A stretch of DNA of 64,000 nucleotides from VFZN01 sp050249615 (GCA_050249615.1 JBFWQE010000003.1:51882-115881), one strand, 5' to 3'. Positions 8,339 to 17,819 are shown, numbered from the stretch's first letter. The notes: a model not told the origin generated them from the letters alone. Translations and numbers: made by a program.

Positions 8339-8394
8339 GGTTCTCGGGTTCTCAGGTTCTCAGGTTCTCGGGTTCTCGGGTTCTCGGGTTCTCG
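8339..8394. repeat. 8-bp minisatellite GGTTCTC(G/A), seven units
   Basis: Seven tandem units alternate GGTTCTCG and GGTTCTCA. It sits at the broken end of the permease fragment and downstream of the TonB receptor gene. The same unit recurs at 10,692-10,755 on the other side of that gene, and degenerate forms occur at about 597-627 (as the complement, CAGAACC). Confidence 0.9.
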
Positions 8395-8532
8395 AGTTCG
8401 GGACGACTGTTCCCGGCGCGATTGCGGTCCAGGCGCCAGCCTCTCCCGTCAGTCCTCAATCCCGTCGCCCGCCTGGCCGAGGGTACGGCGGCAGCCCGAC
8501 CTCCCGATTCCCACTCCCGACTCCCGACGTGA

Positions 8533-10677
8533 TCAGAAGGTCACGCCCGCGCTCACGCCGAAGGTGCGCGGCCGGCCCATCTCGCCGATGAAACCGGACG
8601 GCGTGAACCCGGGATACGGGAACGCCACCGGCACGTAGCGCGTGTCGAACGCGTTTCGCACCCACGCCTCGGCAAAGAAGTACTGGCTGCGGAACCCGCC
8701 GCGCACGTTCACCAGCGAGTACGCCTCCTGGCTGGCCGTGTTCGCATCGTCGAACTGCATCTCGCCATAGAAGACCGCATCCGCTCGCCCGAAGAGCGTG
8801 ATGGCATCGGTGAGAGGCCGCTCGACACGGGCCCCGAGGGCCGCGGTGTAGTCCGGCGCGTTCGGAAGGGTGTTGCCCGACACGTCCGCGCCTGACGAGA
8901 CGCTGCCGTCGCCGAAACGCGCGTGGGTATAGCCGAAGTTGCCGAACAGCTCGACCTGCGGATGCGGCTTGGCGGCCAGCTCGAATTCGACGCCGCGGCT
9001 GCGGGCCTCCCCGACGTTCGCAATGTAGAACTGCCCGGGCACGAAGGGGTTTGGCACGTTGAGCTGCATGTCGTTCCAGCTGATGTGGAAGGCCGCGGCG
9101 GACGCCGAGACGCGGCCCGCCGCGAAGGTACCCTTCACGCCGCCCTCGGCGTGCCACGCCGTTTCCTTGTCGTAGCCCTCGGCGCCCGGGGGGGAGGCCG
9201 GGTTCCAGCCGCCGGCCTTGAAGCCCTGGCTGAGGGATCCGTAGACCATCAGGTCGGGTTGCGGGCGGTAAGCCAGCGCCACCTGCGGCGAGGTGTTCGT
9301 GTACGAGCGCTCACTGTTGACCAGCGAGGCCGGGACGAGTGCCGGCACGAGGTAGTTGCCGAGCACCGCCTCCTTGTCCTCGTGGTCGAACCGCGCACCG
9401 AACATGAGATCCAGCTGGTCGTCCAGGATGAGCGTGGCCTGCCCGAAGATGCCCATGCCGAAGTCGTCCAGCGACGCTTCCGGCGAGTACTGCTGAATGG
9501 GGAAGTCCACGAATGGAGAGAAGACGAACGGGGCAATGGTGTTCACCGCCAGCTGGTCGTAGCCCTGCGTGAAGAGCATCACACCCGCCTGCCACTTGAG
9601 CGCGAGCGCGTCGGTGAGCTGGAGCGGGGCGTTCACGGGCGAGGCGGCGCGGACCTCCTGCGTGAACTGCACGCTCTCCTCGGCGTTGTTTCGGGTGGCC
9701 AGCGGCAGCGGGGAGTAATCGAGATCGGTGGCATCCTCGGTCTGCCAGCTCACGAAACCGGTGCTGCTCGTGAACGTGACCCGCTCGCCTTCGCCGCGCA
9801 GCATCACCGTCGTGGCCTTGATGTCGCGGTGCGTGTAGCCCTCGTAGTCGCGCGCGACGCGGAAGGGCGTCGCGCGCAGTTGATCGAGATCCCCCAGCGC
9901 GTAGTCGCCGTCGCGGTCACGCTCGGCGCTGAAGATGACGCGGGCCTCCCAGTTCTGCTTCGGCACCCACATGAGCTGCGCCTTGCCGAACGTGCCGGAG
10001 CGGAAGTCCAGGTCGTTGCCGGTCACGCCGTTGGTCGTATAGCCCTCCCGCTCCTGCTTCCCGAGCGAGAAGCTCACCGCGACCGAATCCGAGAGGGGAC
10101 CCGACACGCTGCCACGCACCTCGCGCGACGCGACGTTGGCGAACGGCGCAGCGATGGTGCCCGTCCAGCCCGAGAGGGACGGCCGCACGCTCGACACGTT
10201 CACGACGCCCCCGAGTGCGTTCCGGCCATAGAGGGGGCTCTGCGGGCCACGCACGAACTCGATCTGCGAGACATCGAGCAGCTCGATGCTGGACGAGTTC
10301 GCGTTCAACTGCGGCACGCCGTCGATGTAGGTGGTGACCGCGGGGTTGGCCGGGCTGGCGCCGATGCCGCGGAACCGCGGGTTGCTCCCCTTGCGCGCCG
10401 TGAACTCCGTGAAAAACGTGTTCGGCGCGAAGAACGCGGCGTCGCTGACGATGCGCACGCCGGCCGAGGCGAGCGTCGCCTGCGTCACCGCGGTCACGCT
10501 CCCGGGAATCGATTTCACGTCCGCCGGCTCCTTCTGTGCCGTCACGACGACGGTCGGCAGGGTGATGGAGGGCGGCTGGTTGGACGACTGCGCACCGGCC
10601 ACGCGGGGAAGGAGAAAAGAAGTCAGGGCCGCTGTCAGGACGACTGGCGCACGGCGCGGAAGATCGCGAGCAGGCAT
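8533..10677 (-). CDS. TonB-dependent outer-membrane receptor
   Basis: 714 residues with a signal peptide (about 1-29, ending VAGAQ). A TonB-box-like PTVVVTAQK (about 42-50) is followed by the plug domain (SIPGSVTAVTQATLASAGV; RGPQSPLYGRNALGG) and a 22-strand-type barrel ending FGVSAGVTF, with the terminal Phe needed for outer-membrane insertion. No carboxypeptidase-like N-terminal domain is present, so it is of the siderophore/vitamin type rather than the large acidobacterial Oar type. The ligand is unknown: no TonB/ExbBD or iron gene is adjacent. Minisatellites flank both ends. Confidence 0.92.
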   Translation of the reverse strand: MPARDLPRRAPVVLTAALTSFLLPRVAGAQSSNQPPSITLPTVVVTAQKEPADVKSIPGSVTAVTQATLASAGVRIVSDAAFFAPNTFFTEFTARKGSNPRFRGIGASPANPAVTTYIDGVPQLNANSSSIELLDVSQIEFVRGPQSPLYGRNALGGVVNVSSVRPSLSGWTGTIAAPFANVASREVRGSVSGPLSDSVAVSFSLGKQEREGYTTNGVTGNDLDFRSGTFGKAQLMWVPKQNWEARVIFSAERDRDGDYALGDLDQLRATPFRVARDYEGYTHRDIKATTVMLRGEGERVTFTSSTGFVSWQTEDATDLDYSPLPLATRNNAEESVQFTQEVRAASPVNAPLQLTDALALKWQAGVMLFTQGYDQLAVNTIAPFVFSPFVDFPIQQYSPEASLDDFGMGIFGQATLILDDQLDLMFGARFDHEDKEAVLGNYLVPALVPASLVNSERSYTNTSPQVALAYRPQPDLMVYGSLSQGFKAGGWNPASPPGAEGYDKETAWHAEGGVKGTFAAGRVSASAAAFHISWNDMQLNVPNPFVPGQFYIANVGEARSRGVEFELAAKPHPQVELFGNFGYTHARFGDGSVSSGADVSGNTLPNAPDYTAALGARVERPLTDAITLFGRADAVFYGEMQFDDANTASQEAYSLVNVRGGFRSQYFFAEAWVRNAFDTRYVPVAFPYPGFTPSGFIGEMGRPRTFGVSAGVTF

Positions 10678-10691
10678 CGGGACATTATGAC

Positions 10692-10755
10692 GGTTCTGAG
10701 GTTCTCGGGTTCTCAGGTTCTCGGGTTCTCGGGTTCTCGGGTTCTCAGGTTCTGG
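10692..10755. repeat. 8-bp minisatellite GGTTCTC(G/A), eight units
   Basis: Eight units, the last ones degenerate (GGTTCTGG), lie between the start of the TonB receptor gene and the stop of the winged-helix gene. It is the second copy of the array at 8339-8394, in the same orientation. Any promoter of the receptor gene must lie in or beyond it. Confidence 0.9.
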
Positions 10756-10764
10756 GGTTCGGGT

Positions 10765-13056
10765 TCAGTGAAGGGCGAGCGTCCAGATGTTGCCGCGGAG
10801 TTCGCCGCGTTCGAAGACCACCACGTCGTTCCGCGGCGACCATTCGGGGTAGCGGAGATAGACGTGGGGTGGGACGGGTGGTGTGATGGTGCCCTGACGG
10901 CCAGTGGCCACCTCCACCCAGCGCAGGCTCCACGTCCCATTGCGAAGTGCGGCGACGGCCACGTTCTTCCCGTCCGGCGACCAGCTGCGCACCCATGTCT
11001 GGCCCCGCTCCCGGGTGATCTGCCGATGCTCGCCCGTGCGGGCGTCCACGACGACCAGGTGCGTGGAGCTGCCGTCTTTGAGCTCGGCGGCAATCTGGCG
11101 CTCGTCGGGCGACCATGCGGGATAGCCGATCCAGTACGCCGGGTCGGTGAGCCGCCGGGGCGCAAAGGCGTCGACGGGGCTGACGAAGAGCGTCCGCCGT
11201 CCTTCAGGGGGACTGGCTACCGCGACCACGGCGCCGGCCATCGAGGGCGAGAGCTCGAACTCGTGGGGCGTTGCGCCGGTGAGGCCGGTCCGGGCGGACG
11301 CACCGAGCTCGACGAAGGGCTCCTCGCGGCGAGTCGTCACGTCCACCGACCATAGACCGTAGCTCTCGTTGCCGCGGTTCGTGAGATACGCCAGGCGGCG
11401 GCTGTCGGGAAACCAGGCGGGCTTTCCATCGGACGTTTCGTTCGAGGTGACCTGCACGCGGTTGGCGCCGTCGATGTCCATCACCCAGACGTTGGGCGGC
11501 TCGCCGCGGCGCGTGGACATGTACGCGATGCGCCTGCCGTCGGGCGAGACGACCGCCGCGGAGTTCCGCCGGCTGGTGTCCGTGGTGACGGCGCGCGCGG
11601 CTCCCGACGGCGAACCGTCGGCCCTGATGGGCTGCGACCAGATCTGGCTGTTGAGGCCCAGGCCTCCGAACGCAAGGCGCCTCCCATCGGCGGAAACCGA
11701 CAGGCCCCGCACGCCGGGCACGCCGGGGATGGGAATGGTCTCGATCGGTCCCGCGAGGCGCCCGTCCTTCGGATCCAGGGGCAGGCGATGAATGAGCGCC
11801 TCGCCGCCGGCGGCATAGAGGGCCGAGCCATCTGGCGCGAACGCCACCTCGTACAACCCACGGCGGTTGACGAGCGCGGTGACGTCGCCGGTGCGAAGCG
11901 AGACCACCCAGACCCCGTTGTTGCGACCCCCGTCTGCCACCGTGAACGCCACGTGGTGGCCGTCCGGGCTCCACGCCGGAGCGGCGTGGCCGCCGATGGG
12001 GTGGCCCACGCGGGTCAGTGGCCGCAGGTTCGTGCCGTCCGCCCCCACCATCCACAAGGTCGAGCCGTTCTGCGCGCCGAACGCACTGGGCGTGACGTCA
12101 GCGTGCTCGTCCGACTGGAAGGCGATGAGCCGCCCATCCGGTGACCACGCGGGGTTTGCACCCTCCACCGCGATCTGCCGCGGCACGCCGCCGTGCGCAG
12201 GGACGACCCAGATACCGCCGTTCACCGAGGAGTGATACGCGAGCTGCGTGCCGTCGGGGGACCACGCCGGCTGCAGGTTGTGCCCCCCGTCGCTGGTCAG
12301 CATTCGATCGACCGCCGCGTCGGCGAGCGGCCGGACGTAGATCTCGATGGACCCACTGCGATCCGACGCAAAGGCCAGGGCGTCGCCCCTTGGCGAGAGC
12401 GCGGGGTGCAGGTCGAGGCCGTCGTGCGTGGTGACCTGCACGGGCCAGGCGAGGTCACGCCGCGCGGCAGGCGGCGGAGCAGTCCCGGCTTCCGCGCCCG
12501 GCGCCGAGCTGTCGGTGCCCGATGTCCAGAGACCCGCAGCGAACAGGACGACGAGAACGGTGGCCAGACCAACCGGCCAGGCCCGCCATCGGCCTGGCCC
12601 GGGCAGGCCTTGCGGGATCCCTTTGGCAGAGGCCGGACTGTCACCACCGTCCTGCGCGTGCGCGCGGGACTGACCGGGCCCTGGCGCGCGTGGCGCCGAG
12701 GTTGGTGACGAGGCGCCGGTCGCCTGAACCAGGCTGACCGGGCGGAGCCAGCGGTAGCCGCGCGTGGGAACGGTCTCTATGTACCTGGGCTCGCGGGAAT
12801 CGTCCCCGAGGACGCGCCGCAACTGGGCGACGACGCGCGTGAGGGCGTGATCGGTGACGGCGGTGCCGGGCCAGACGCTGTCGAAGATCTCCTGCTTCGT
12901 GAAGAGATGGCCGGGCTCGGCCACCAGGAGCGCCAGCAGGTCGAGCGCCTTCGGCTCCACGGCCAGCATCTCGCCCCGGCGTTCGAGCCGGAACGCGTCC
13001 AGGTCGAGCCTGAAGTCGTCCCACTCGTATCGTGCCGATCCCGCTCGTCGCTCCAC
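10765..13056 (-). CDS. Winged-helix (OmpR/CadC-type) protein with TolB-like beta-propeller
   Basis: 763 residues. Residues about 10-105 are an OmpR-type winged helix (LDLLALLVAEPGHLFTKQEI, VVAQLRRVLGDDSREPRYIE, TVPTRGYRW). A linker and one transmembrane helix follow (about 158-182, WPVGLATVLVVLFAAGLW). The periplasmic part has many PD40/TolB propeller repeats (AWSPDGTQLAYHSS, AWSPDGRLIAFQSD, AWSPDGHHVAFTV). This is the CadC/ToxR plan: a membrane-bound transcription factor whose outer domain senses something and whose inner domain binds DNA. The ligand and target genes are unknown. It diverges from the aspartyl-protease gene. Confidence 0.88.
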   Translation of the reverse strand: MERRAGSARYEWDDFRLDLDAFRLERRGEMLAVEPKALDLLALLVAEPGHLFTKQEIFDSVWPGTAVTDHALTRVVAQLRRVLGDDSREPRYIETVPTRGYRWLRPVSLVQATGASSPTSAPRAPGPGQSRAHAQDGGDSPASAKGIPQGLPGPGRWRAWPVGLATVLVVLFAAGLWTSGTDSSAPGAEAGTAPPPAARRDLAWPVQVTTHDGLDLHPALSPRGDALAFASDRSGSIEIYVRPLADAAVDRMLTSDGGHNLQPAWSPDGTQLAYHSSVNGGIWVVPAHGGVPRQIAVEGANPAWSPDGRLIAFQSDEHADVTPSAFGAQNGSTLWMVGADGTNLRPLTRVGHPIGGHAAPAWSPDGHHVAFTVADGGRNNGVWVVSLRTGDVTALVNRRGLYEVAFAPDGSALYAAGGEALIHRLPLDPKDGRLAGPIETIPIPGVPGVRGLSVSADGRRLAFGGLGLNSQIWSQPIRADGSPSGAARAVTTDTSRRNSAAVVSPDGRRIAYMSTRRGEPPNVWVMDIDGANRVQVTSNETSDGKPAWFPDSRRLAYLTNRGNESYGLWSVDVTTRREEPFVELGASARTGLTGATPHEFELSPSMAGAVVAVASPPEGRRTLFVSPVDAFAPRRLTDPAYWIGYPAWSPDERQIAAELKDGSSTHLVVVDARTGEHRQITRERGQTWVRSWSPDGKNVAVAALRNGTWSLRWVEVATGRQGTITPPVPPHVYLRYPEWSPRNDVVVFERGELRGNIWTLALH

Positions 13057-13151
13057 CGTTTCGCCCTTTCCGCCCGCTCATCAGGGAATCGTCATCGTAA
13101 GGTCAGGCTGCCCTCAGGACTTGCCCCTCGGGCCACTCGCATGGTCGAACC

Positions 13152-14021
13152 ATGCGATTCCTCCTCACCTTCCTGGTGATCACCTCGGCGACGGGATCAG
13201 GACTGGCGCAGCGGGCCATGGCCGAAGGTCCCCATACCACCTTTGTCCTACAGATGGACGGCGGTATCAGCCTTCCGGTTCGGATCGGTGGCGCAGGCCC
13301 GTTCAGGTTCCGACTGGACACCGGCGCCAGCCGGACGGTGGTGGCCGCCCACGTGGGGGAACGGCTCGGGTTGCGCCCGGCGGGGGATACCCTCGTTGTG
13401 ACGCACGTGGGCCGGGTACGGCGGTCGCTGGTGAGGCTCGAAAGGCTGACCATCGGAGACCGCGAAGTCGAGGGGGCGCCGGATGCGCTGCTGCTGCCGG
13501 CCGGGGACCTCGACCCAGCCGGCCGCGTGGACGGGCTCGTTGGATGCGACGTTCTCGGGGCGCTGGCCTTCACCATCGACTACGGGCGGCGGCGAATCGT
13601 CTGGCACGGCGAGCCGGTCCCGGACAGTCCAAGCGGGACCCGCGTGGCGCTCGAAATCACTGGCGGAAGGGCCACCGTCACCCTGCCCCAGCGGTCGGGC
13701 CCCCTGAGCGCGCTTCGCATGGTGCCCGACACGGGAGCCGACACTCTCGTGCTGCTGGCCCGGCCCGGCCGCGCCCTGCCGTTCGTCACACCGCTCGACA
13801 CCGTTCGGGTGAGGGGCGTGGCCGGGAGCCTACCGGCCAGGCGCGTGCTCGTGCAGAATCTGGATGTCGGGACCATCCGGCTCGGCGACCAGGTGGGGCT
13901 GCTGCTGGACGGGGCATCCGCTGGCCCGTTCATGGGTGACGGCTTGCTGCCGCTTCACCTCTTCAGCCGCGTGACATTCGACGGGCCGGGGGGCTATGTG
14001 ATTATCGACGGAAGCGAGTGA
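13152..14021 (+). CDS. Secreted aspartyl protease-like protein (retropepsin fold, two DTG motifs)
   Basis: 289 residues with a signal peptide (about 1-20). Two catalytic-type motifs are visible, DTGAS at residues 56-60 and DTGAD at 193-197. Each is in a retropepsin-like lobe with the usual hydrophobic-Gly loop (DGLVGCDVLG; GPFMGDGLLP). Both Asp residues are present, so an active pseudo-dimer is possible. It is predicted periplasmic; substrates unknown. The next gene starts 5 bases past the stop and the BNR-repeat gene follows closely, so the three may be co-transcribed. Confidence 0.8.
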   Translation: MRFLLTFLVITSATGSGLAQRAMAEGPHTTFVLQMDGGISLPVRIGGAGPFRFRLDTGASRTVVAAHVGERLGLRPAGDTLVVTHVGRVRRSLVRLERLTIGDREVEGAPDALLLPAGDLDPAGRVDGLVGCDVLGALAFTIDYGRRRIVWHGEPVPDSPSGTRVALEITGGRATVTLPQRSGPLSALRMVPDTGADTLVLLARPGRALPFVTPLDTVRVRGVAGSLPARRVLVQNLDVGTIRLGDQVGLLLDGASAGPFMGDGLLPLHLFSRVTFDGPGGYVIIDGSE

Positions 14022-14026
14022 GCGAT

Positions 14027-14296
14027 ATGGCGACGGTGCGATTCACGCGCAACATCCAGCGTCACGTGGCTTGCCCCACGCTCGAGGTGCCCGGCTCGAC
14101 GCTTCGCGAGGTGTTCGACGCGTACTTCGCGGGCAACGAGCGCGCGCGCGGGTACGTGCTGGACGATCGTGGCAAGCTGCGTCATCACATGGCCGCGTTC
14201 ATCGATGGCCGCCAGATCGACGACCGGGAGCGGCTGAGCGACCCCGTTGCGCCCGGGGCGGTCATCGACATCGTGCAGGCGCTGTCAGGAGGGTGA
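14027..14296 (+). CDS. MoaD/ThiS-family beta-grasp protein
   Basis: 89 residues. The ThiS/MoaD pattern is clear: TVRFTRNIQRHV strand, STLREVFDAYF helix, RGYVLDDRGKLRHHMAAFIDG, LSDPVAPGAVIDIVQALSGG. The C-terminal GG is the residue pair that is adenylated and thiocarboxylated in sulfur carriers. Most close relatives sit next to BNR-repeat/sialidase-like genes, as here, and their sulfur acceptor is not known. No E1-like activating enzyme is adjacent. I start at ATG 14027; a GTG at 14018 overlaps the previous stop and would add three residues. Confidence 0.82.
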   Translation: MATVRFTRNIQRHVACPTLEVPGSTLREVFDAYFAGNERARGYVLDDRGKLRHHMAAFIDGRQIDDRERLSDPVAPGAVIDIVQALSGG

Positions 14297-14300
14297 CGTG

Positions 14301-15410
14301 ATGGTCCCGCGATGCCACGTGTCCACGCGCAAAGGCCTGTTCACCATCGAGCGCGGCGCCGGCGCGTGGAGCATCACGCGCACCAGCTTCCTCGGCGACA
14401 ACGTGACCCTGGCGCTGCACGACCCGCGCACCGGCCACCTGTTCGCGGCCCTCAATCACGGCCACTTCGGCGTGAAGCTGCATCGCTCCGAAGACGGCGG
14501 CGCCACGTGGAAGGAGATTGCGGCGCCGACGTACCCGCCGAAACCGGAGGGGTACGTCCCGAAGATCCCCGCCGAAGGGGCGCCGGCCGACTGGTCGCTC
14601 AAGCTGATCTGGGCTCTGGCGGCCGGTGGTCCGGGCGAGCCGGGCGTGCTCTGGTGCGGGACCCTGCCTGGCGGACTCTTCCGATCGGAGGACAACGGCG
14701 ACTCCTGGGCGCTCAACCGCCCACTCTGGGACGATCCGCGTCGCGAGGAGTGGTTTGGCGGCGGCGCGGATCATCCGGGGATCCACAGCGTGCTGGTGGA
14801 TCCACGTGACGCGCGGCACGTGACGATTGGGGTGTCGTGCGGCGGCGTGTGGACCACGCGTGACGCGGGAACGAGCTGGGAGCTGACGGCCACCGGCATG
14901 CGCGCCGAGTTCATGCCGCCGGAGCGCCAGTTCGAGCCAAACATCCAGGACCCGCACATGCTGGCGCGGTGCCACGCGAACCCCGACGTGATGTGGGCGC
15001 AGCACCACAACGGCATCTTCAAGTCGGACGACGGCGCGCGCACGTGGACCGAGATCACGGGCGTGCATCCCTCCACCTTCGGCTTCGCGGTGGCGGCCCA
15101 TCCGCGTGACGAGCGCACGGCGTGGTTCGTGCCGGCGGTAAAGGACGAGACGCGCTACCCGGCGGAGGGTCGTGTGGTGGTCACGCGCACGCGCGACGGA
15201 GGCCGCACGTTCGAGACGCTCAGTCAGGGCCTGCCGCAGCACCACGCGTACGACCTGGTGTATCGCCACGGGCTGGACGTGGACGAAACCGGCGACTGGC
15301 TCGTGTGCGGCTCGACGACGGGATCGCTCTGGGTCAGCGAGGACGGGGGCGACACGTGGTTGACGATCGCGGCGAACCTGCCGCCCATCTATGCGGTGAG
15401 CTTCGAGTGA
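14301..15410 (+). CDS. BNR/Asp-box repeat protein (sialidase/sortilin-type propeller)
   Basis: 369 residues without signal peptide. Asp-box repeats occur at intervals: LHRSEDGGATWKEI, LFRSEDNGDSWAL, VWTTRDAGTSWEL, IFKSDDGARTWTEI, VTRTRDGGRTFETL, LWVSEDGGDTWLTI. They form a propeller of about six blades. Sialidase Arg-triad residues are not apparent, so the enzyme label exo-alpha-sialidase given to such genes is probably wrong. A strong Shine-Dalgarno (AGGAGG, 14287-14292) decides the ATG at 14301. It lies 4 bases after the MoaD/ThiS-like gene; a joint cytoplasmic function is inferred, its nature unknown. Confidence 0.8.
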   Translation: MVPRCHVSTRKGLFTIERGAGAWSITRTSFLGDNVTLALHDPRTGHLFAALNHGHFGVKLHRSEDGGATWKEIAAPTYPPKPEGYVPKIPAEGAPADWSLKLIWALAAGGPGEPGVLWCGTLPGGLFRSEDNGDSWALNRPLWDDPRREEWFGGGADHPGIHSVLVDPRDARHVTIGVSCGGVWTTRDAGTSWELTATGMRAEFMPPERQFEPNIQDPHMLARCHANPDVMWAQHHNGIFKSDDGARTWTEITGVHPSTFGFAVAAHPRDERTAWFVPAVKDETRYPAEGRVVVTRTRDGGRTFETLSQGLPQHHAYDLVYRHGLDVDETGDWLVCGSTTGSLWVSEDGGDTWLTIAANLPPIYAVSFE

Positions 15411-15661
15411 AACGGAGTCGCGGCGCGGCCCGCGACGCCATGAGGAAACCCGATAGGTCTCGTGACATTTCCGCATGTGAGCGGCCCGTCGGGCCCGCGC
15501 CTTCGGCCGTAAACGCCTGCCGCCGCGCGGCGTAAGTCTGGTCAGGGCCCCCGCGTGAAACCGGGGGGCCAGCAGGGCCGGTCCGCGCTAGAATACACAC
15601 GCGTCCGGGAGTCTCTCGCCGGACGGCTGCCCGTTCGTGAGTCCCTGTCAGGAGTAAACCG

Positions 15662-17794
15662 ATGAAGCGCATCGCAATTCGAGTCGTGCCGGTGGTGGCG
15701 CTGCTCGTCGCGGGTGTCGCGTGGCTGACCCCGCGCGTGTCCGGACAGAGCGGTTCGATGCCGAGTACCAAGAACGGCGACTGGCCGATGTACACCGCCG
15801 ACATCCACGGCAGCAAGTACTCGCCGCTCGACCAGATCAACGCCGGCAACTTCAGCAAGCTCGAAGTGGCGTGGCGGTTCAAGACCGACAATCTCGGCCC
15901 CCGTCCCGAGACCAAGCTCGAAGGCACCCCGGTGAAGGTGGGCGACACGGTGTACGCCACAGCGGGCACGCGCCGGGCGGTGGTGGCGCTCAACGCCACG
16001 ACCGGTGAGATGAAGTGGATGTACTCGATGGACGAGGGCGAGCGTGCGACGCGCTGGGCGCCCCGCCAGCTCTCGGGCCGAGGCCTGTCCTACTGGACCG
16101 ACGGCAAGGGCGACGACCGGGTCGTCTACGTGACGACCGGCTATCGCCTGGTGTCGCTCAACGCCAAGACCGGCCAGCCCATCCCGACCTTCGGCGACAA
16201 GGGCGTCATCGACCTGAAGGTGGGCGTGGTCATCGGCAAGGACAAGCAGATCGACCTGGAGAAGGGCGAAATCGGCCTGCACTCCACGCCGCACATCGTC
16301 GGCGACGTGATCATCGTGGGCTCGTCGATGTTCGAGGGCCTGGGCTACGTGTACAGCACGAACGCCAAGGGCCTGGTCCGCGCCTATGACGCGCGCACCG
16401 GCAAGCAGCTCTGGCGCTTCAACACGATCCCGTATCCCGGCCAGTTCGGGAACGAGACGTGGGAGAACGGGTCCTGGGAGTGGACCGGCAACGTCGGCGT
16501 GTGGACGGAAATCACTTCCGACCCGGAGGCCGGGCTCGTGTACCTCCCGGTCGAGACGCCGACCATCGACGAGTACGGCGGCAACCGGCCAGGCGACAAC
16601 CTCTTCGCCGAGAGCATCGTCGCGGTGGATATCAAGACCGGCCAGCGGAAGTGGTACTACCAGTTCGTGCACCACCCGCTGTGGGACCACGACATGTCGG
16701 CGTGGGGCCTCGTGATGGACGTGAACATCGACGGCAAGCCCCGCAAGGTGTTGGCCGTGCCCTCCAAGCAGGGCTGGCTGTACGTGTTCGACCGCATCAC
16801 CGGGCAGCCCATCTGGCCGATCGAGGAGCGCCCCGTGCCGCAGAGCACCATGCACGGCGAGAAGACGGCAAAGACCCAGCCGTTCCCGACCAAGCCGGCG
16901 CCGTACTCGCGGACGCACGTCACGGAGAATGACCTCATCGACTTCACTCCGGAGCTGCGCGCCCAGGCGCTCAAGAACCTTCAGAAGTTCCGCTGGGAGC
17001 CCATCCCCTACGTGCCACCCGTCGGCCCGGAGACCGACAAGTTCGGCACGATCAACATCGCCAACACCACCGGCGGCGTGAACTGGCCGGGCTCGGGCTT
17101 CGACCCGGAGACGGGCATCTTCTACACCCACGCCCACAACTCCGCCATCACGGTGGCGAAGTACGACCATGAGGAGTTCGACAAGGTCAACCCCGACCAG
17201 TTCAAGAACAAGCCGCGCCTGCCGCGCTGGGAAGCGGAGCCGGACTACGGCCTGCGCCGCGAGCGGCCGGCCGGTGGCCCGGGTGGCGCTCCCGCCGTCC
17301 AGTTCCCGGGCATGTCGGGCCGTCGCGCGCTGGTCGAAGGATTGGACGGACTCTCCATCATGAAGCCGCCCTACGGCGTGATGGCCGCCATCGACGTGAA
17401 CAAGGGCGATCTCATGTGGCAGGTTCCGCACGGCGACACGCCGGACGTGGTCCGCAACAACCCGCGACTGCGCGGGATGAACATTCCGAAGACCGGCCAG
17501 CCGGGCAACGTGGGCGTGCTCATCACCAAGACCCTGCTCATCGCGGGTGATCCGCAGGTGACCAACATCGAGCCGCGCGGCCGCGGCGCGATGCTGCGGG
17601 CCTATGACAAGAAGACCGGCCAGCAGGTCGGCGAGGTGCTGCTGCCGGCGCCGGTGGTGGGCCACCCGATGACCTATTCGGTGAACGGCCGCCAGTACAT
17701 CATCGTCGGCGTGAGCGGCGGCAACTACACGGGCGAGTACATCGCGCTGCGCGCGCCGCAGACCGAGGCGACGCCGACCGCGCCGCGCCAGTAG
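15662..17794 (+). CDS. PQQ-dependent dehydrogenase (quinoprotein, periplasmic propeller)
   Basis: 710 residues with a signal peptide (about 1-27). The eight-bladed quinoprotein propeller starts at WPMYTADIHGSKYSPLDQI and has repeated blade ends of the form ALNATTGEMKW, ANAKGLVRAYDARTGKQLW, AVDIKTGQRKWYYQFVHHPL and AIDVNKGDLMW. WDHDMSAWG is typical of the glucose/alcohol dehydrogenase type. It oxidises a sugar or alcohol in the periplasm and passes electrons to quinone or cytochrome c; no haem-binding CxxCH is present, so an external acceptor is needed. A Shine-Dalgarno AGGAG (15650-15654) supports the ATG. It is monocistronic and ends in a strong terminator. Confidence 0.9.
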   Translation: MKRIAIRVVPVVALLVAGVAWLTPRVSGQSGSMPSTKNGDWPMYTADIHGSKYSPLDQINAGNFSKLEVAWRFKTDNLGPRPETKLEGTPVKVGDTVYATAGTRRAVVALNATTGEMKWMYSMDEGERATRWAPRQLSGRGLSYWTDGKGDDRVVYVTTGYRLVSLNAKTGQPIPTFGDKGVIDLKVGVVIGKDKQIDLEKGEIGLHSTPHIVGDVIIVGSSMFEGLGYVYSTNAKGLVRAYDARTGKQLWRFNTIPYPGQFGNETWENGSWEWTGNVGVWTEITSDPEAGLVYLPVETPTIDEYGGNRPGDNLFAESIVAVDIKTGQRKWYYQFVHHPLWDHDMSAWGLVMDVNIDGKPRKVLAVPSKQGWLYVFDRITGQPIWPIEERPVPQSTMHGEKTAKTQPFPTKPAPYSRTHVTENDLIDFTPELRAQALKNLQKFRWEPIPYVPPVGPETDKFGTINIANTTGGVNWPGSGFDPETGIFYTHAHNSAITVAKYDHEEFDKVNPDQFKNKPRLPRWEAEPDYGLRRERPAGGPGGAPAVQFPGMSGRRALVEGLDGLSIMKPPYGVMAAIDVNKGDLMWQVPHGDTPDVVRNNPRLRGMNIPKTGQPGNVGVLITKTLLIAGDPQVTNIEPRGRGAMLRAYDKKTGQQVGEVLLPAPVVGHPMTYSVNGRQYIIVGVSGGNYTGEYIALRAPQTEATPTAPRQ

Positions 17795-17819
17795 GCAGGC
17801 ACGAGGCAGAAGGCAGAGC

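Noticed and set aside
8339..10755. Possible CRISPR array from the repeats near 8.4 and 10.7 kb
   Set aside because: Units are only 8 bp, tandem without spacers, and no cas gene is nearby.
8923..11355. Long open frame antisense to the TonB receptor and winged-helix genes
   Set aside because: Arg/Gly/His-rich text with no fold or motif; a shadow of high-GC genes on the other strand. The same holds for others, e.g. 19,899-23,300, 26,861-29,227 and 38,321-41,479.
14301..15410. Naming the BNR-repeat protein an exo-alpha-sialidase
   Set aside because: Asp boxes alone do not show activity; the Arg triad and Asp/Tyr nucleophile set were not found.
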